From Pedobacter sp. MC2016-14 (lineage in GTDB: Bacteria > Bacteroidota > Bacteroidia > Sphingobacteriales > Sphingobacteriaceae), in the NCBI RefSeq assembly GCF_020991475.1, contig NZ_JAJMPA010000003.1:496001-560000 (forward strand): a stretch of DNA of 64,000 bases, written 5' to 3'. The stretch's first letter is position 1. Every line of letters begins with the position of its first letter. The notes beneath the pieces are model-generated. The model saw only the letters and a program-made list of their open reading frames with translations, made no database searches and was not told the origin of the DNA. Made by a program: the position numbers and the translations under genes. Below, one piece after another: positions 25,601-33,558 of the stretch.

Positions 25601-26192
25601 TGGTTCGCTTACTACCAACAGATACTTCTTTTACAGTATAGCCAACGTACTTAAATATCAAAACATCGCGTTCTTCTACGCTAGCTATGCTGTAATATCC
25701 ATCTTTATTGGTAAGCGCAACAGCTCGTTCTTTTCCTTTTATCCTTACAATTACCCCGGGAACAGGTTTATTATTTTCATCCCTTACTATCCCTTCTACC
25801 TTAACGGGTAAAACCCTGCTGCTGCGTAAAGGCGCTTCAATTACCGTAATTATGACGGTGTTATCCAGCACTTTATAATGTACGGGTTTACCTGCTAAGC
25901 TTACTTTTAACACCTCTGTTAAACTTGCATTTTTTACATTTAGCGCAACTGGAGGTAGTTCCCTGATCAGGTCATTATTGTAAAAAAAATCGTAACCGGC
26001 CTGTCTTTGGATCTCTTTAAAGATTTTTTCAAGGGTGATTTGTTTATTATTTATAGTGATTTGTGCACGTGATGCTGCATGTACCTGCAACAAGGCGAAA
26101 AAAATCAATAAAGTGGTTAGCTTCATAGTCAGTAGTATTTTAAAGGCACAGGATTTTACTCCATGCTCTATAGCATGTAAAATTTCATACAT
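22665..26192 (-). CDS. SusC/RagA family TonB-dependent outer-membrane transporter with STN domain
   Basis: 1175 residues. Order: signal region; STN (secretin/TonB short N-terminal) domain about 45-115 (LEKIFKEIQRQAGYDFFYNN); CarboxypepD_reg-like domain about 128-210 (GIVRDENNKPVPGVIVRIKG); plug about 220-340, with the SusC hallmark VLRDAAAAAIYGVRASNGVI; then the 22-strand barrel to a terminal Phe (ALHVNF). I keep the start at 26192. The second SusC in this window has the same unusual lead-in (MY, then KILL, M, LTT), which suggests that the extended N terminus is real. It imports a ligand across the outer membrane with TonB energy and, through STN, signals to the FecR gene just upstream. SusD follows. 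Confidence 0.93.
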   Translation of the reverse strand: MYEILHAIEHGVKSCAFKILLTMKLTTLLIFFALLQVHAASRAQITINNKQITLEKIFKEIQRQAGYDFFYNNDLIRELPPVALNVKNASLTEVLKVSLAGKPVHYKVLDNTVIITVIEAPLRSSRVLPVKVEGIVRDENNKPVPGVIVRIKGKERAVALTNKDGYYSIASVEERDVLIFKYVGYTVKEVSVGSKRTIDVKLEPANDNLNEVSISTGYQYIKPEQSTGSVGLLTHKEYDSRINTTDFLAGLQSKIPGLLINSDIEFEGNSLFQIRGISTIGGNKQPLVVIDGFPTELSLSSINPNDIESVTVLRDAAAAAIYGVRASNGVIVVERKKAKIGKPTVNYRTTFSLTPKENYERYRWDKDASNTAIEFAKESNATFGATGWSLMTIPSIGASFTYSPPVVIIARRAAGIISTEEADRQLNILKSYNNTEDYGRLFLQNSTTQTHNLDISGGSENATYFITAMYNNSDLTQIKNNNNRISLSARTNLKLSKRFSVEINTSFQESKANAVPVPSINNLYPYERLEDEKGNPQSVFNGSKVSPFFNTIMMGFGSLDNLYYPLEEINLVNDKTHGITNRFIGNFRYDMGKGFNLNFGGVYETSRSEKRHFANQNSSEARQNINRYMEFPSTGIVYNIPKGDQLKQSNTSTEGYTARIQLNYSKLMGNHSINLITGGEIRRVLNKGNSTAYFGYSNQTLLQLPVNFNLLESSTFVPAYAKTNTKLSYSGLFGQTYVDDRFISGYFNTVYNYKSRYSLTGSIRVDQSNLFGTDPSTRYKPSWSLGAGWNIDQEKFVQSQDWINAVKMRAAFGFNGNVAKNALPEVIASAGLNVFDNTLNTLSLLSPANSRLRWEQTYNFNLGVDYRILKNISGNVDYYMKKSTDLLASNQIDPTKGLGSAIINESSIQNSGLEIGLRADWIRRGNFNWNTGFVFSHNKSKLLKVYNTQVPVNNPRSFQYAIGNRTSYLEGYAVGAIFTYRYAGLDDKGAVLIYDKDGNTKNFDVNDQGLNDVDYADSSIPAYNLGMSNRVDVGEFYVYAMLNYFGKFSVRMPIPDPAVTRPLEGANNFWRKAGDENLPDVLPALKFSNYNDYLRATNRFVVNGTYITVGDLTAAYSFRKSRFVKRAKLSNVELRAQASNIYTVAMNKYNYSVATRSYEKSYLTPTYTMALHVNF

Positions 26193-26256
26193 TTGTTATT
26201 GGGTTTAGTTGTTTGATAATTGTGTTTGAGCAATAATTAAAGATAAAACCTCACAG

Positions 26257-26282
26257 ATCAGGGGCGGTGCAACGCTCCTGAT
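26257..26282 (-). other. Stem-loop between FecR and SusC, first locus
   Basis: ATCAGGGGC (26257-26265) pairs with GCTCCTGAT (26274-26282), 9 pairs with one G-T on the plus strand, loop of 8. It lies in the 120-base gap between the FecR stop and the SusC start. No T run follows directly on the minus strand. The second locus has a similar element at 43639-43662. Confidence 0.55.
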
Positions 26283-26312
26283 TTCTAGTTTTATGCTTTT
26301 TTGTTTTTAGTA

Positions 26313-27530
26313 TCAGGTTTTTACAAAAAGCTTCCTCCCTTCCATTTTAAAATTAACATTTCCAGCTGCTTCTATAATTTTGATAGCCGATTTTAGACCT
26401 TTTGAGCGGGAAATAATCCCATTAAATTTTTGGTTCCCTGGTTTACCAACAAATACGATCTCCACATCGTACCAGCGTGAAATTTTGCGCATTACACTTT
26501 CCAGGTTTTCATCGTTAAACTGAAGGTAACCTTTTTTCCAGGCTATAGCCTCATCTGCATCATCAGCATCCTCTACAGCAAGTTTCCCACCCCTGTTGAT
26601 GCTTTCTTGCATAGGTTTTAGTATCACCTTATCTTTATTTGTAAACACGGTTACTGCACCTTCTAAAAGCGTTGTTTTTACCACAGGCTCATTATCATAG
26701 CTATTTACATTAAAATGTGTACCCATAACCTGGATGCTTTGGGTATTGGTTTTTACAATAAAGGGATGTACCTTATCTTTAGCCACTTCAAAATAAATCT
26801 CACCTTTAATAGTTACCTCTCTTCTTTTTGTATTGGCAAAACTGGTAGGATAAGTGATGGAAGATGCGGCATTTAACCAAGCCCTGGTTTGATCTGGAAG
26901 GATAATCTGGTATTGCTCTCCATTTGCCGTAAGCAGGGTGTTAAAGGAGTTGCCATTATCATTTTCGGTTGGGATAACACTATATATTAATTGTCCGTCT
27001 GTAGTTTTGGAGATACTTACACCAGCCTCAGTGGCCAGCTTACCATTGGCAGCATTAGATAGTATAATTTTACGCCCGTTTGCCAACGTAAGTGTTGCTG
27101 CGGTTTTTACCGCAGCAATATCATTGTATCCATCAGTGGCAACTAAATTTTGTTTGGTACGAGGATGCTGAAATACATTCAACAGAATAGCCAGCGTACC
27201 TACTACAAGCGCAATAGCAGCTGCCACGGCAATACGCGCCCAAAGTTTCTTAACTTTCTTATCTAAGTTAGGAATTTCATTTTGAGGGTGTACATCACCT
27301 AATTTCTGTAAAGTTTTATTCCAGACAACCACTTCCATTTCGTCAGAAAGTTCCTGGAATTGCTGTAGTTTATTTGCTATAACTTGTTCATCTTTAAATT
27401 GATTATAATATAACAGATTTTCTGAAGAAGCATTTATCCATAATTTCAACTCCTCTTCTTCCAAATCAGAAAGCGCATTGCTAAAATGGCCTGCTAAAAG
27501 CTGTGGGATACGGAAATCTATGTTGAACAT
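26313..27530 (-). CDS. FecR family anti-sigma factor
   Basis: 405 residues. A cytoplasmic N-terminal part of about 90 residues that should bind the sigma factor is followed by one membrane helix (IAVAAAIALVVGTLAILL). The periplasmic part contains the FecR domain (LPDQTRAWLNAASSITYPTS, REVTIKGEIYFEV, QVMGTHFNVNSYDNE) and a C-terminal DUF4974 domain (LQFNDENLESVMRKISRWYDVEIVF). The family relays the signal from the STN domain of the matching SusC to its sigma factor. It lies between the sigma factor gene and SusC, the usual order. A paralogue is present at 43690-44871. Confidence 0.92.
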   Translation of the reverse strand: MFNIDFRIPQLLAGHFSNALSDLEEEELKLWINASSENLLYYNQFKDEQVIANKLQQFQELSDEMEVVVWNKTLQKLGDVHPQNEIPNLDKKVKKLWARIAVAAAIALVVGTLAILLNVFQHPRTKQNLVATDGYNDIAAVKTAATLTLANGRKIILSNAANGKLATEAGVSISKTTDGQLIYSVIPTENDNGNSFNTLLTANGEQYQIILPDQTRAWLNAASSITYPTSFANTKRREVTIKGEIYFEVAKDKVHPFIVKTNTQSIQVMGTHFNVNSYDNEPVVKTTLLEGAVTVFTNKDKVILKPMQESINRGGKLAVEDADDADEAIAWKKGYLQFNDENLESVMRKISRWYDVEIVFVGKPGNQKFNGIISRSKGLKSAIKIIEAAGNVNFKMEGRKLFVKT

Positions 27531-27660
27531 ATTTATAATATTAGGCTATTTTCTATTTTTTACTCCCATTTAAAAAACCAGCGAATACAGTGAACTAAAG
27601 CTGCTTTTAAGTATAGAAACTCCAGCGGAGCTAAAAAGCCCAAAACAATTTTTAATTATT

Positions 27661-28263
27661 TTAAAAACGGCCAATAAACATCAATAGAGCCATATACAGC
27701 GGCCCGGTAACTCCCTTTTTTAAAAATGCCGTTTTAAGAATGGTGACAGCATTTGCTTTGTGATTGCGGACGGTTTTTACAGAGAGGTTGAGTTGTACCG
27801 CAATTTCATCGGTTTTTTTGCCTTCAAAATAAATCAGGTTAAATACCTCCCTGCATTTTATTGGTAAAAGTTTAATTTCTTTATCCAGCAGGTGCAAAAA
27901 TTCAGCTTCAATAATTTCGTTTAAAATGGTATCGCCGCTTTGTTCCAGCTGATTAAAGTAGAGTTCCTGGGCAGCTGTTCTGCGTTTTAAGTCGCGCAAA
28001 TAGGTTAAGCACTCATTGCGACATGTGATATATAAAAATGCTTTTACATTAGCCTCCGTTTTAAAGTTGGCACGCCTTTCCCAAATTTTCACAAAACACT
28101 CAGAAACAACATCCTCTGCTTCTAATTTATTTTGGAGCAACCTAAATGAGAAGTAACTTAAAGGCTTATAATGTTGAGCATAGAAATATTCCAGAGCGGC
28201 ATTGTTACCATTGGCAAATTGCTGCATCCAGTATTGTTCATTTGTTTTCCCTGTTGGCTCCAT
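27661..28263 (-). CDS. ECF-type RNA polymerase sigma factor
   Basis: 200 residues from ATG 28263 (an in-frame upstream start at 28296 would add 11 residues). Region 2 is at about 20-85 (YKPLSYFSFRLLQNKLEAED, then VVSECFVKIWERRANF). Region 4 is at the C terminus (LPIKCREVFNLIYFEGKKTD, then VQLNLSVKTVRNHKANAV). It directs polymerase to the promoter of its locus, most likely that of SusC and the downstream genes, and is controlled by the FecR protein encoded next. It is followed by FecR after 130 bases. This is the Bacteroidota-specific ECF group found with SusCD. No clear binding site could be derived here. Confidence 0.9.
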   Translation of the reverse strand: MEPTGKTNEQYWMQQFANGNNAALEYFYAQHYKPLSYFSFRLLQNKLEAEDVVSECFVKIWERRANFKTEANVKAFLYITCRNECLTYLRDLKRRTAAQELYFNQLEQSGDTILNEIIEAEFLHLLDKEIKLLPIKCREVFNLIYFEGKKTDEIAVQLNLSVKTVRNHKANAVTILKTAFLKKGVTGPLYMALLMFIGRF

Positions 28264-28357
28264 CAATAAAATTCTAACCGATGCCAATATCTGCAATTAT
28301 TTTGAATTAGAGCGCCTAGAAATCCCAGCTTACTTTATATGGTAAGGTTCTTTATAC

Positions 28358-30142
28358 TCAATTGAGCATCATTTCATCTAACTTATTGAGTTCTTCCACT
28401 AACTTGCGCTTACCAACCTGTTGGCGCCACATGGCATAGTATAAGCCCTTTTGTTCAATTAGCTCATCGTGGTTACCGCTTTCTACAATCTGGCCATTCT
28501 CCAATACATAGATTCTATTGGCATGCATTATGGTGGATAAGCGGTGTGCTATAATTAGGGTAATGTGATCTTTAAGTTCTGAAAGCTTATTTACTGTTTT
28601 GGTGATCTCTTCTTCTGTAAGAGAGTCTAAGGCAGAAGTAGCCTCATCAAAAAGAAGGATATTAGGATGTCTTAACAGTGCACGGGCAATGGATAAACGT
28701 TGTTTTTCTCCACCCGAAACTTTAACACCACTTTCGCCGATTAAGGTATCCAGGCCATCTTGCGCCCTGGAAAGCAACGACTGGCATGCGGCTTTATTTA
28801 GAACTTCCATACATTCTTCATCTGTTGCATCCGGCCGTACAAATCTTAGGTTATCACGAATATTACCAGAAAAAAGCTGGGTATCTTGGGTTACAAAGCC
28901 AATTTTACGGCGCAGTTCATCCAGGTGTATTTCATCCGTATGTGTTTTATTGTAGAATACATCGCCTTCAAAAGGTTTGTACAATCCAACGAGCAATTTA
29001 ATTAAAGTGGTTTTACCCGAGCCCGATGGACCAACAAATGCTACGGTCTCCCCTTCTTCGGCATGAAAGGATATACCATTGAGCGCGTTTCGGTTACTGT
29101 TCTTGTATTTAAAAAACACGTTTTTAAACTCGATGTGTTGAATTTTATCGAGGCTTGTTGGGTCATCGGGCTTGGCTTCTACAGGCATATCCATGATGCG
29201 TTTGAAATTGCCAAATGAAATCTGGGCCTCACGCCAGGTTAAGGCCATGTGCCCGAATTCTTGCAATGGACCGAATAAGAAATAGGAATAGAGCAGGAAA
29301 CTAAAATACTGACCTGCTGAAAGCTCCCTGTCAAAAATAAGCATCAACATCACTACAATCATTACACTACGCACAACATTCACGGTACTGCCTTGAATAA
29401 AGCTGAGCATCCTAAGAATTTTTGTCTTTACAATTTCCAGGTTAAGGATCTTATAAGTGGCTGTATTGAGCCGTTCTATCTCCTGATCGCCTAATCCATG
29501 GCTCTTTACCAATTCAATGTTTCTGAGAGATTCTGTAGACCGGCCGGCCAGTACAGATGTTTTTGATATGATGGCCCTATGGATGACCTTTACTTTTTCG
29601 GACAGTTTCCAGCTTAAATAGGTGATGATAGGAACGGCGGCAATAAAAACAACTGTTACTTTGTAACTGATGAAAACAGAATAAATGCTGACGAATATGA
29701 TCCCAAATAGAGCCATAAACGTAACATTGATTGACGATTTGATGAAGTTTTCGGAGTCGCTCCTCACCCGGGAAAGCATATCTAATTTTGCACCGCTTCT
29801 TTGCTCTTCAAAAACATAATAGGGCATATCTAAAGAATGTTTCATGCCGTCGGCATACATCTCTGCCCCTGTTTTCTGCGCTACGGTGATGGTAAAGAAA
29901 TCCTGAAAGTTATTGGCGATCCTTGATATAAATGCTGCACCGATACCCAGGCCAATTAGGGTTAAAATTCCGGTAAAGTATTCGTGTCTGCTGAGGAGCT
30001 CACGCTTATTGATGTAATCATCAACTAATTTCCCGGTAATCAGTGGTTCGACAAGCGAAAATCCCTGATTGATTGCTGTCATTAATAGTGCTAATAGTAC
30101 AGTATACTTGTGTTTTTTAAGGTAGCTCAGCAATATCTTCAT
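28358..30142 (-). CDS. ABC transporter, fused permease and ATPase (MsbA-like half-transporter)
   Basis: 594 residues. The N-terminal 320 residues hold six membrane helices of the type IV exporter fold. The ATPase domain has Walker A AFVGPSGSGKTT, the Q-loop in GFVTQDTQLF, signature VSGGEKQR, Walker B ILLFDEATSALD and H-loop IIAHRLST. Such proteins work as homodimers that export lipids, drugs or peptides; the substrate is not readable. The gene lies upstream of the sigma factor gene on the same strand after 94 bases, with no sign that they are one unit. Alternative: an export pump related to the locus, which I consider less likely. Confidence 0.9.
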   Translation of the reverse strand: MKILLSYLKKHKYTVLLALLMTAINQGFSLVEPLITGKLVDDYINKRELLSRHEYFTGILTLIGLGIGAAFISRIANNFQDFFTITVAQKTGAEMYADGMKHSLDMPYYVFEEQRSGAKLDMLSRVRSDSENFIKSSINVTFMALFGIIFVSIYSVFISYKVTVVFIAAVPIITYLSWKLSEKVKVIHRAIISKTSVLAGRSTESLRNIELVKSHGLGDQEIERLNTATYKILNLEIVKTKILRMLSFIQGSTVNVVRSVMIVVMLMLIFDRELSAGQYFSFLLYSYFLFGPLQEFGHMALTWREAQISFGNFKRIMDMPVEAKPDDPTSLDKIQHIEFKNVFFKYKNSNRNALNGISFHAEEGETVAFVGPSGSGKTTLIKLLVGLYKPFEGDVFYNKTHTDEIHLDELRRKIGFVTQDTQLFSGNIRDNLRFVRPDATDEECMEVLNKAACQSLLSRAQDGLDTLIGESGVKVSGGEKQRLSIARALLRHPNILLFDEATSALDSLTEEEITKTVNKLSELKDHITLIIAHRLSTIMHANRIYVLENGQIVESGNHDELIEQKGLYYAMWRQQVGKRKLVEELNKLDEMMLN

Positions 30143-30266
30143 AGTTTCGGCATATAATACATTTAAATTTCACTAAAAATGATGCCAACCTTGTTATTAT
30201 TTAAGGTTAATTGTATTTTTCTGTTTTGATCCTCAATAATTTAACTAAAATATCACCTTTCTATGA

Positions 30267-30293
30267 TCAAGGCTTAAAATGCCAAAGCCTTGA
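30267..30293. other. Stem-loop in the gap between metE and the ABC transporter
   Basis: TCAAGGCTT (30267-30275) pairs perfectly with AAGCCTTGA (30285-30293) around a 9-base loop. The 288-base gap 30143-30430 holds this, the hairpin at 30380-30414, and nothing else I can see. Confidence 0.5.
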
Positions 30294-30379
30294 GCTATGA
30301 AACTGGACATTTTTTATGCAAAATGTAAAATATCAATTTCTTCCACCAGTAAAGAACTGAATTTAAGGCAATGATCAAT

Positions 30380-30414
30380 GATAAAGGCCGCTACATTGTA
30401 TAACGGCCCTTATC
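30380..30414 (-). terminator. Hairpin downstream of metE, likely terminator
   Basis: On the minus strand 30403-30414 pairs with 30380-30391 in 12 pairs, two of them G-T, with a GC-rich middle (GGGCCG / CGGCC). It begins 17 bases after the metE stop. No long T run follows, so Rho or another factor may help. Confidence 0.6.
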
Positions 30415-30430
30415 AAACATTTTATGGGCA

Positions 30431-32737
30431 TTAAATCAGGCTGCTTACGTTTATCTGTTCGCGTGCATACCTTGCAGCAGCAACCATGTTTTCCAATGCA
30501 GCTTTTGTTTCCGGCCATTTTCGTGTCTTTAATCCGCAATCTGGATTAACCCATAAATTTCTTGCGGGGAGCAACTCGGCTGCCTTAGCCAGCAATGCAG
30601 CCATTTCTTCCGTTCCTGGCACTCGGGGAGAGTGAATATCATACACGCCGGGGCCAATTTCATTTGGGTAATCAAAATGGGCAAAAGCTTGCAACAGTTC
30701 CATTTGAGACCTGGATGTTTCAATGGTGATGACATCGGCATCCATAGCCGCAATGTGTTCAATGATGTTGTTGAACTCACTATAACACATGTGTGTATGT
30801 ATTTGAGTTTGATCTTGTACGCCACTTGCGGTAAGGCGAAAAGCCTTTACCGCCCAGTCCAGATAGTGTGGGTGTTTCGCTTTTCTTAAAGGCAATCCTT
30901 CCCGTATGGCGGCCTCATCAATCTGAATAATACCAATTCCTGCTTCTTCCAGTGCCAATACTTCATCACGGATGGCAAAGGCAATTTGGTTGGCTGTGGT
31001 TTCACGAGGCTGATCGTTACGTACGAATGACCATTGCAAAATAGTTACCGGGCCAGTAAGCATTCCTTTCATAGGCTTATCGGTTTGTGCAGCAGCAAAT
31101 TTACTCCAGCGTACCGTCATGTTTTGAGGGCGGCTTACATCGCCAAAAATAACAGGTGGTTTTACGCAGCGACTGCCATAGCTTTGAACCCAACCGTTTT
31201 TAGTAAATAAAAAACCATCCAGTTGCTCGCCAAAGTATTCTACCATATCATTCCGTTCAAACTCTCCATGTACCAGCACATCCAGGCCAATCTCTTCCTG
31301 CCATCTAATGGCATCAACAGTAGCCTGTTCAATGACCTGATCGTATTGTTCAAGACTTAAATCCCCTTTTTTAAATTTGGCACGCAACTCACGGATGTCA
31401 TTCGTTTGAGGAAATGAACCGATAGTGGTTGTAGGAAAGGCAGGAAAATTAAAGCGTTCGTGGTGTAGGAGCTGACGCACTGGAAAGGCACTTTTACGTC
31501 TGCAATCTTCCTCTTTGATTCCAGTAATACGATCTTTAACGGCTTGTTTGTGTACTTTTTGCGACAGCTGTCTGCTTTCAAATGCTTTTTTATTAGCTTC
31601 AAGCAATTCTGTACTGCCTGTTGCAATTTTACGGATGTCGCTTACTTCAGTCAGTTTTTGTTTGGCAAATGCCATCCAGTTCCTGATCTCCGGATCTATA
31701 TCGATTTCCAACTCCAGGTCTATTGGGCTGTGCAACAGCGAGCAGGAAGGTGCAATAATTACCCTTGCTGCACCTAATTTCTCAACTGCTTTATTGAGCA
31801 GGCCTAACGATTGTTGGTAATCATTTTTCCATACATTCCGTCCATCTACAAGTCCTAAAGAAAGTTGGAGACCATCAGGGATCAATGCAAGGACTTCATC
31901 CAATTTATTTGCTGCACGAACCAGATCGATATGTAAAGCGGCTACAGGAAGATTTACGGCCAGTTGGGTATTATCCAGCAGGGCATCAAAATAAGTAGCC
32001 ACCAGCAGTTTAACCCCATTTACTCTTTTTGCAATAGTACGATAAGCGTAATCGAATGTCTCTTTTTCTTTCCTAGTGAGGTCTAAGGCAAGGCAGGGCT
32101 CATCCAACTGTATCCAGGTGGCACCTTGCTGTTGTAAACGGTTGATAATGTCAATATAAACAGGAACAAGTTTTTTAATCAGCTCAATGCGCTCAAAGCC
32201 TTGCTCCTTTTCTTTGCCTAACATCAAATAACTTACCGGCCCAATTAAAACCGGCTTGGCTTTATCGCCAAGCAACTGCCTGGCTGCATTATATTCTCCA
32301 AATACGTTTTCATTAAAAATTTTGAATTCCTGATTTGCTGTAAATTCTGGAACAATGTAATGGTAATTGGTATCTAACCATTTGGTCATTTCCATTGCGG
32401 TAATATCCAAACCATCTTTTTGGTAACCGCGGGCCATGGCAAAATAGAGGTCAATCTCATTGTTTTTTTTAACTTGTGAAAGTACCGGGGCATAACGCTG
32501 AGGGATAACGCCCAGCAGCAAACTGGTATCTAATACCTGATCATAAAAGCTAAAATCATTACAAGGGATGAGATCAATTTCTGCATCTAATTGAGTTTGC
32601 CAGTTTTGCTCTTTGATGGTACGGGCCACTTTATTCAATTCTGTAAGGTCAATTTTGCCTGCCCAATAGTGTTCGCAGGCTTTTTTCAATTGTCTTTGGC
32701 TCCCTATCCGCGGGTAGCCGAGGTTTTGTGTTAACAT
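30431..32737 (-). CDS. metE: Cobalamin-independent methionine synthase
   Basis: 768 residues from ATG 32737, the normal MetE length; the TTG at 32746 is less likely. The protein begins MLTQNLGYPRIGSQRQLKKA, the family's opening. The N-terminal domain runs to about 400 and the catalytic C-terminal domain has FPTTTIGSFPQT, LVHGEFERNDMV, and the zinc ligands His and Cys in HTHMCYSEF, then Cys in NPDCGLKTR. It transfers a methyl group from 5-methyltetrahydrofolate (polyglutamate) to homocysteine, forming methionine in the cytoplasm. A cobalamin riboswitch precedes it, so it is expected to be shut off when B12 is available and the B12-dependent enzyme can take over. Hairpins follow it. Confidence 0.96.
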   Translation of the reverse strand: MLTQNLGYPRIGSQRQLKKACEHYWAGKIDLTELNKVARTIKEQNWQTQLDAEIDLIPCNDFSFYDQVLDTSLLLGVIPQRYAPVLSQVKKNNEIDLYFAMARGYQKDGLDITAMEMTKWLDTNYHYIVPEFTANQEFKIFNENVFGEYNAARQLLGDKAKPVLIGPVSYLMLGKEKEQGFERIELIKKLVPVYIDIINRLQQQGATWIQLDEPCLALDLTRKEKETFDYAYRTIAKRVNGVKLLVATYFDALLDNTQLAVNLPVAALHIDLVRAANKLDEVLALIPDGLQLSLGLVDGRNVWKNDYQQSLGLLNKAVEKLGAARVIIAPSCSLLHSPIDLELEIDIDPEIRNWMAFAKQKLTEVSDIRKIATGSTELLEANKKAFESRQLSQKVHKQAVKDRITGIKEEDCRRKSAFPVRQLLHHERFNFPAFPTTTIGSFPQTNDIRELRAKFKKGDLSLEQYDQVIEQATVDAIRWQEEIGLDVLVHGEFERNDMVEYFGEQLDGFLFTKNGWVQSYGSRCVKPPVIFGDVSRPQNMTVRWSKFAAAQTDKPMKGMLTGPVTILQWSFVRNDQPRETTANQIAFAIRDEVLALEEAGIGIIQIDEAAIREGLPLRKAKHPHYLDWAVKAFRLTASGVQDQTQIHTHMCYSEFNNIIEHIAAMDADVITIETSRSQMELLQAFAHFDYPNEIGPGVYDIHSPRVPGTEEMAALLAKAAELLPARNLWVNPDCGLKTRKWPETKAALENMVAAARYAREQINVSSLI

Positions 32738-32785
32738 TTTTTTCAACTTTAATGGTTAATAATGGTAAGCTTCAATCGCGAAAGC

Positions 32786-32915
32786 ATGGTCAATGCGGAA
32801 CAGGCAGGTATCTGACTTGTAAAAGCTTTAGCTATTACTTACAGTTGCGCGACAGTCCGTGATTTACACACGGTTCCCTATTCATCTACAGCTAAGTAGA
32901 ACCTTCTCCGATTGT
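32786..32915 (-). ncRNA. Cobalamin riboswitch upstream of metE
   Basis: On the minus strand, GGACTGTCGCGCAACTGTAA (32839-32858) is the conserved core of the B12 aptamer. It is preceded by TAGGGAACC and followed by the B12 box AAGTCAGATACCTGCC (32803-32818). Both are in the right order and spacing. It lies between a promoter box at 32965-32972 and the metE start, so B12 binding should reduce metE expression. The outer limits are estimated to within about 15 bases. Confidence 0.92.
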
Positions 32916-32964
32916 TGAAATATGTAAAGAACTCTAATTTTTACAAATCAGCTTTAAACTTGCT

Positions 32965-32972
32965 CAAAGATA
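32965..32972 (-). promoter_or_regulatory. Promoter -7 box for metE (TATCTTTG)
   Basis: Exact TAnnTTTG match on the minus strand, about 50 bases before the 5' limit of the cobalamin riboswitch. It is the expected position for the metE promoter. Confidence 0.55.
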
Positions 32973-33065
32973 CATTTGAAGCTATTAATACTTAAGTAAA
33001 GATAAAAATTGGATATTTTTACCTGCATATCCATAAAGTTGAAGTGTTTTATACTTTATAAATAT

Positions 33066-33073
33066 TATTTTTG
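33066..33073 (+). promoter_or_regulatory. Promoter -7 box (TATTTTTG)
   Basis: Exact TAnnTTTG match, 23 bases before the ATG of the Lrp-type gene at 33097. Confidence 0.5.
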
Positions 33074-33096
33074 CGGGCAACTAAGAATAATATGCT

Positions 33097-33558
33097 ATGA
33101 CTGATTTGGACGAAACAGATTTGATGCTGCTAAAGATACTGGCCAACAACGCAAAACACACCAACAAAGAACTCGCAGCGATGGTGAACCTGTCTCCCTC
33201 TCCTGTTTTTGAGCGGATGAAAAGGCTGGAGAATAACGGATACATCAAGAAGTACATTGCCATTCTTGATGCAGAAAAATTTAACCAGGGATTTATTGTA
33301 TTTTGTAACATCAGGCTTAAACAGCATGATAAAAAAATAGGGCATAACTTTGTGGCCGATATTATGGACATTGAAGAGGTAGTGGAGTGCTATAACATTT
33401 CGGGAGACTTCGATTTTATTTTAAAGGTATACGCCAGGGACATGAAGCATTACCAGGATTTTGTTTTCAATAAACTTGGTTCAGTGGAAAGTATAGGGAG
33501 TACCCACAGTACTTTTGTAATGGCAGAAATAAAAAATACACATAACATCAGCTTTTAA
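33097..33558 (+). CDS. Lrp/AsnC family transcriptional regulator
   Basis: 153 residues, the standard size. The N-terminal helix-turn-helix is LDETDLMLLKILANNAKHTN, then MVNLSPSPVFERMKRLENNG. The following YIKKYIAILDAEKF links to the AsnC_trans_reg ligand domain (VVECYNISGDFDFILKVYARD), where the Gly-Asp-Phe-Asp stretch lies near the amino-acid-binding site. Such proteins sense an amino acid and control its metabolism. The gene diverges from metE, so methionine or a branched-chain amino acid is a possible ligand, but this is inference. It has its own promoter box and overlaps the end of the converging AraC gene by 4 bases. Confidence 0.9.
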   Translation: MTDLDETDLMLLKILANNAKHTNKELAAMVNLSPSPVFERMKRLENNGYIKKYIAILDAEKFNQGFIVFCNIRLKQHDKKIGHNFVADIMDIEEVVECYNISGDFDFILKVYARDMKHYQDFVFNKLGSVESIGSTHSTFVMAEIKNTHNISF

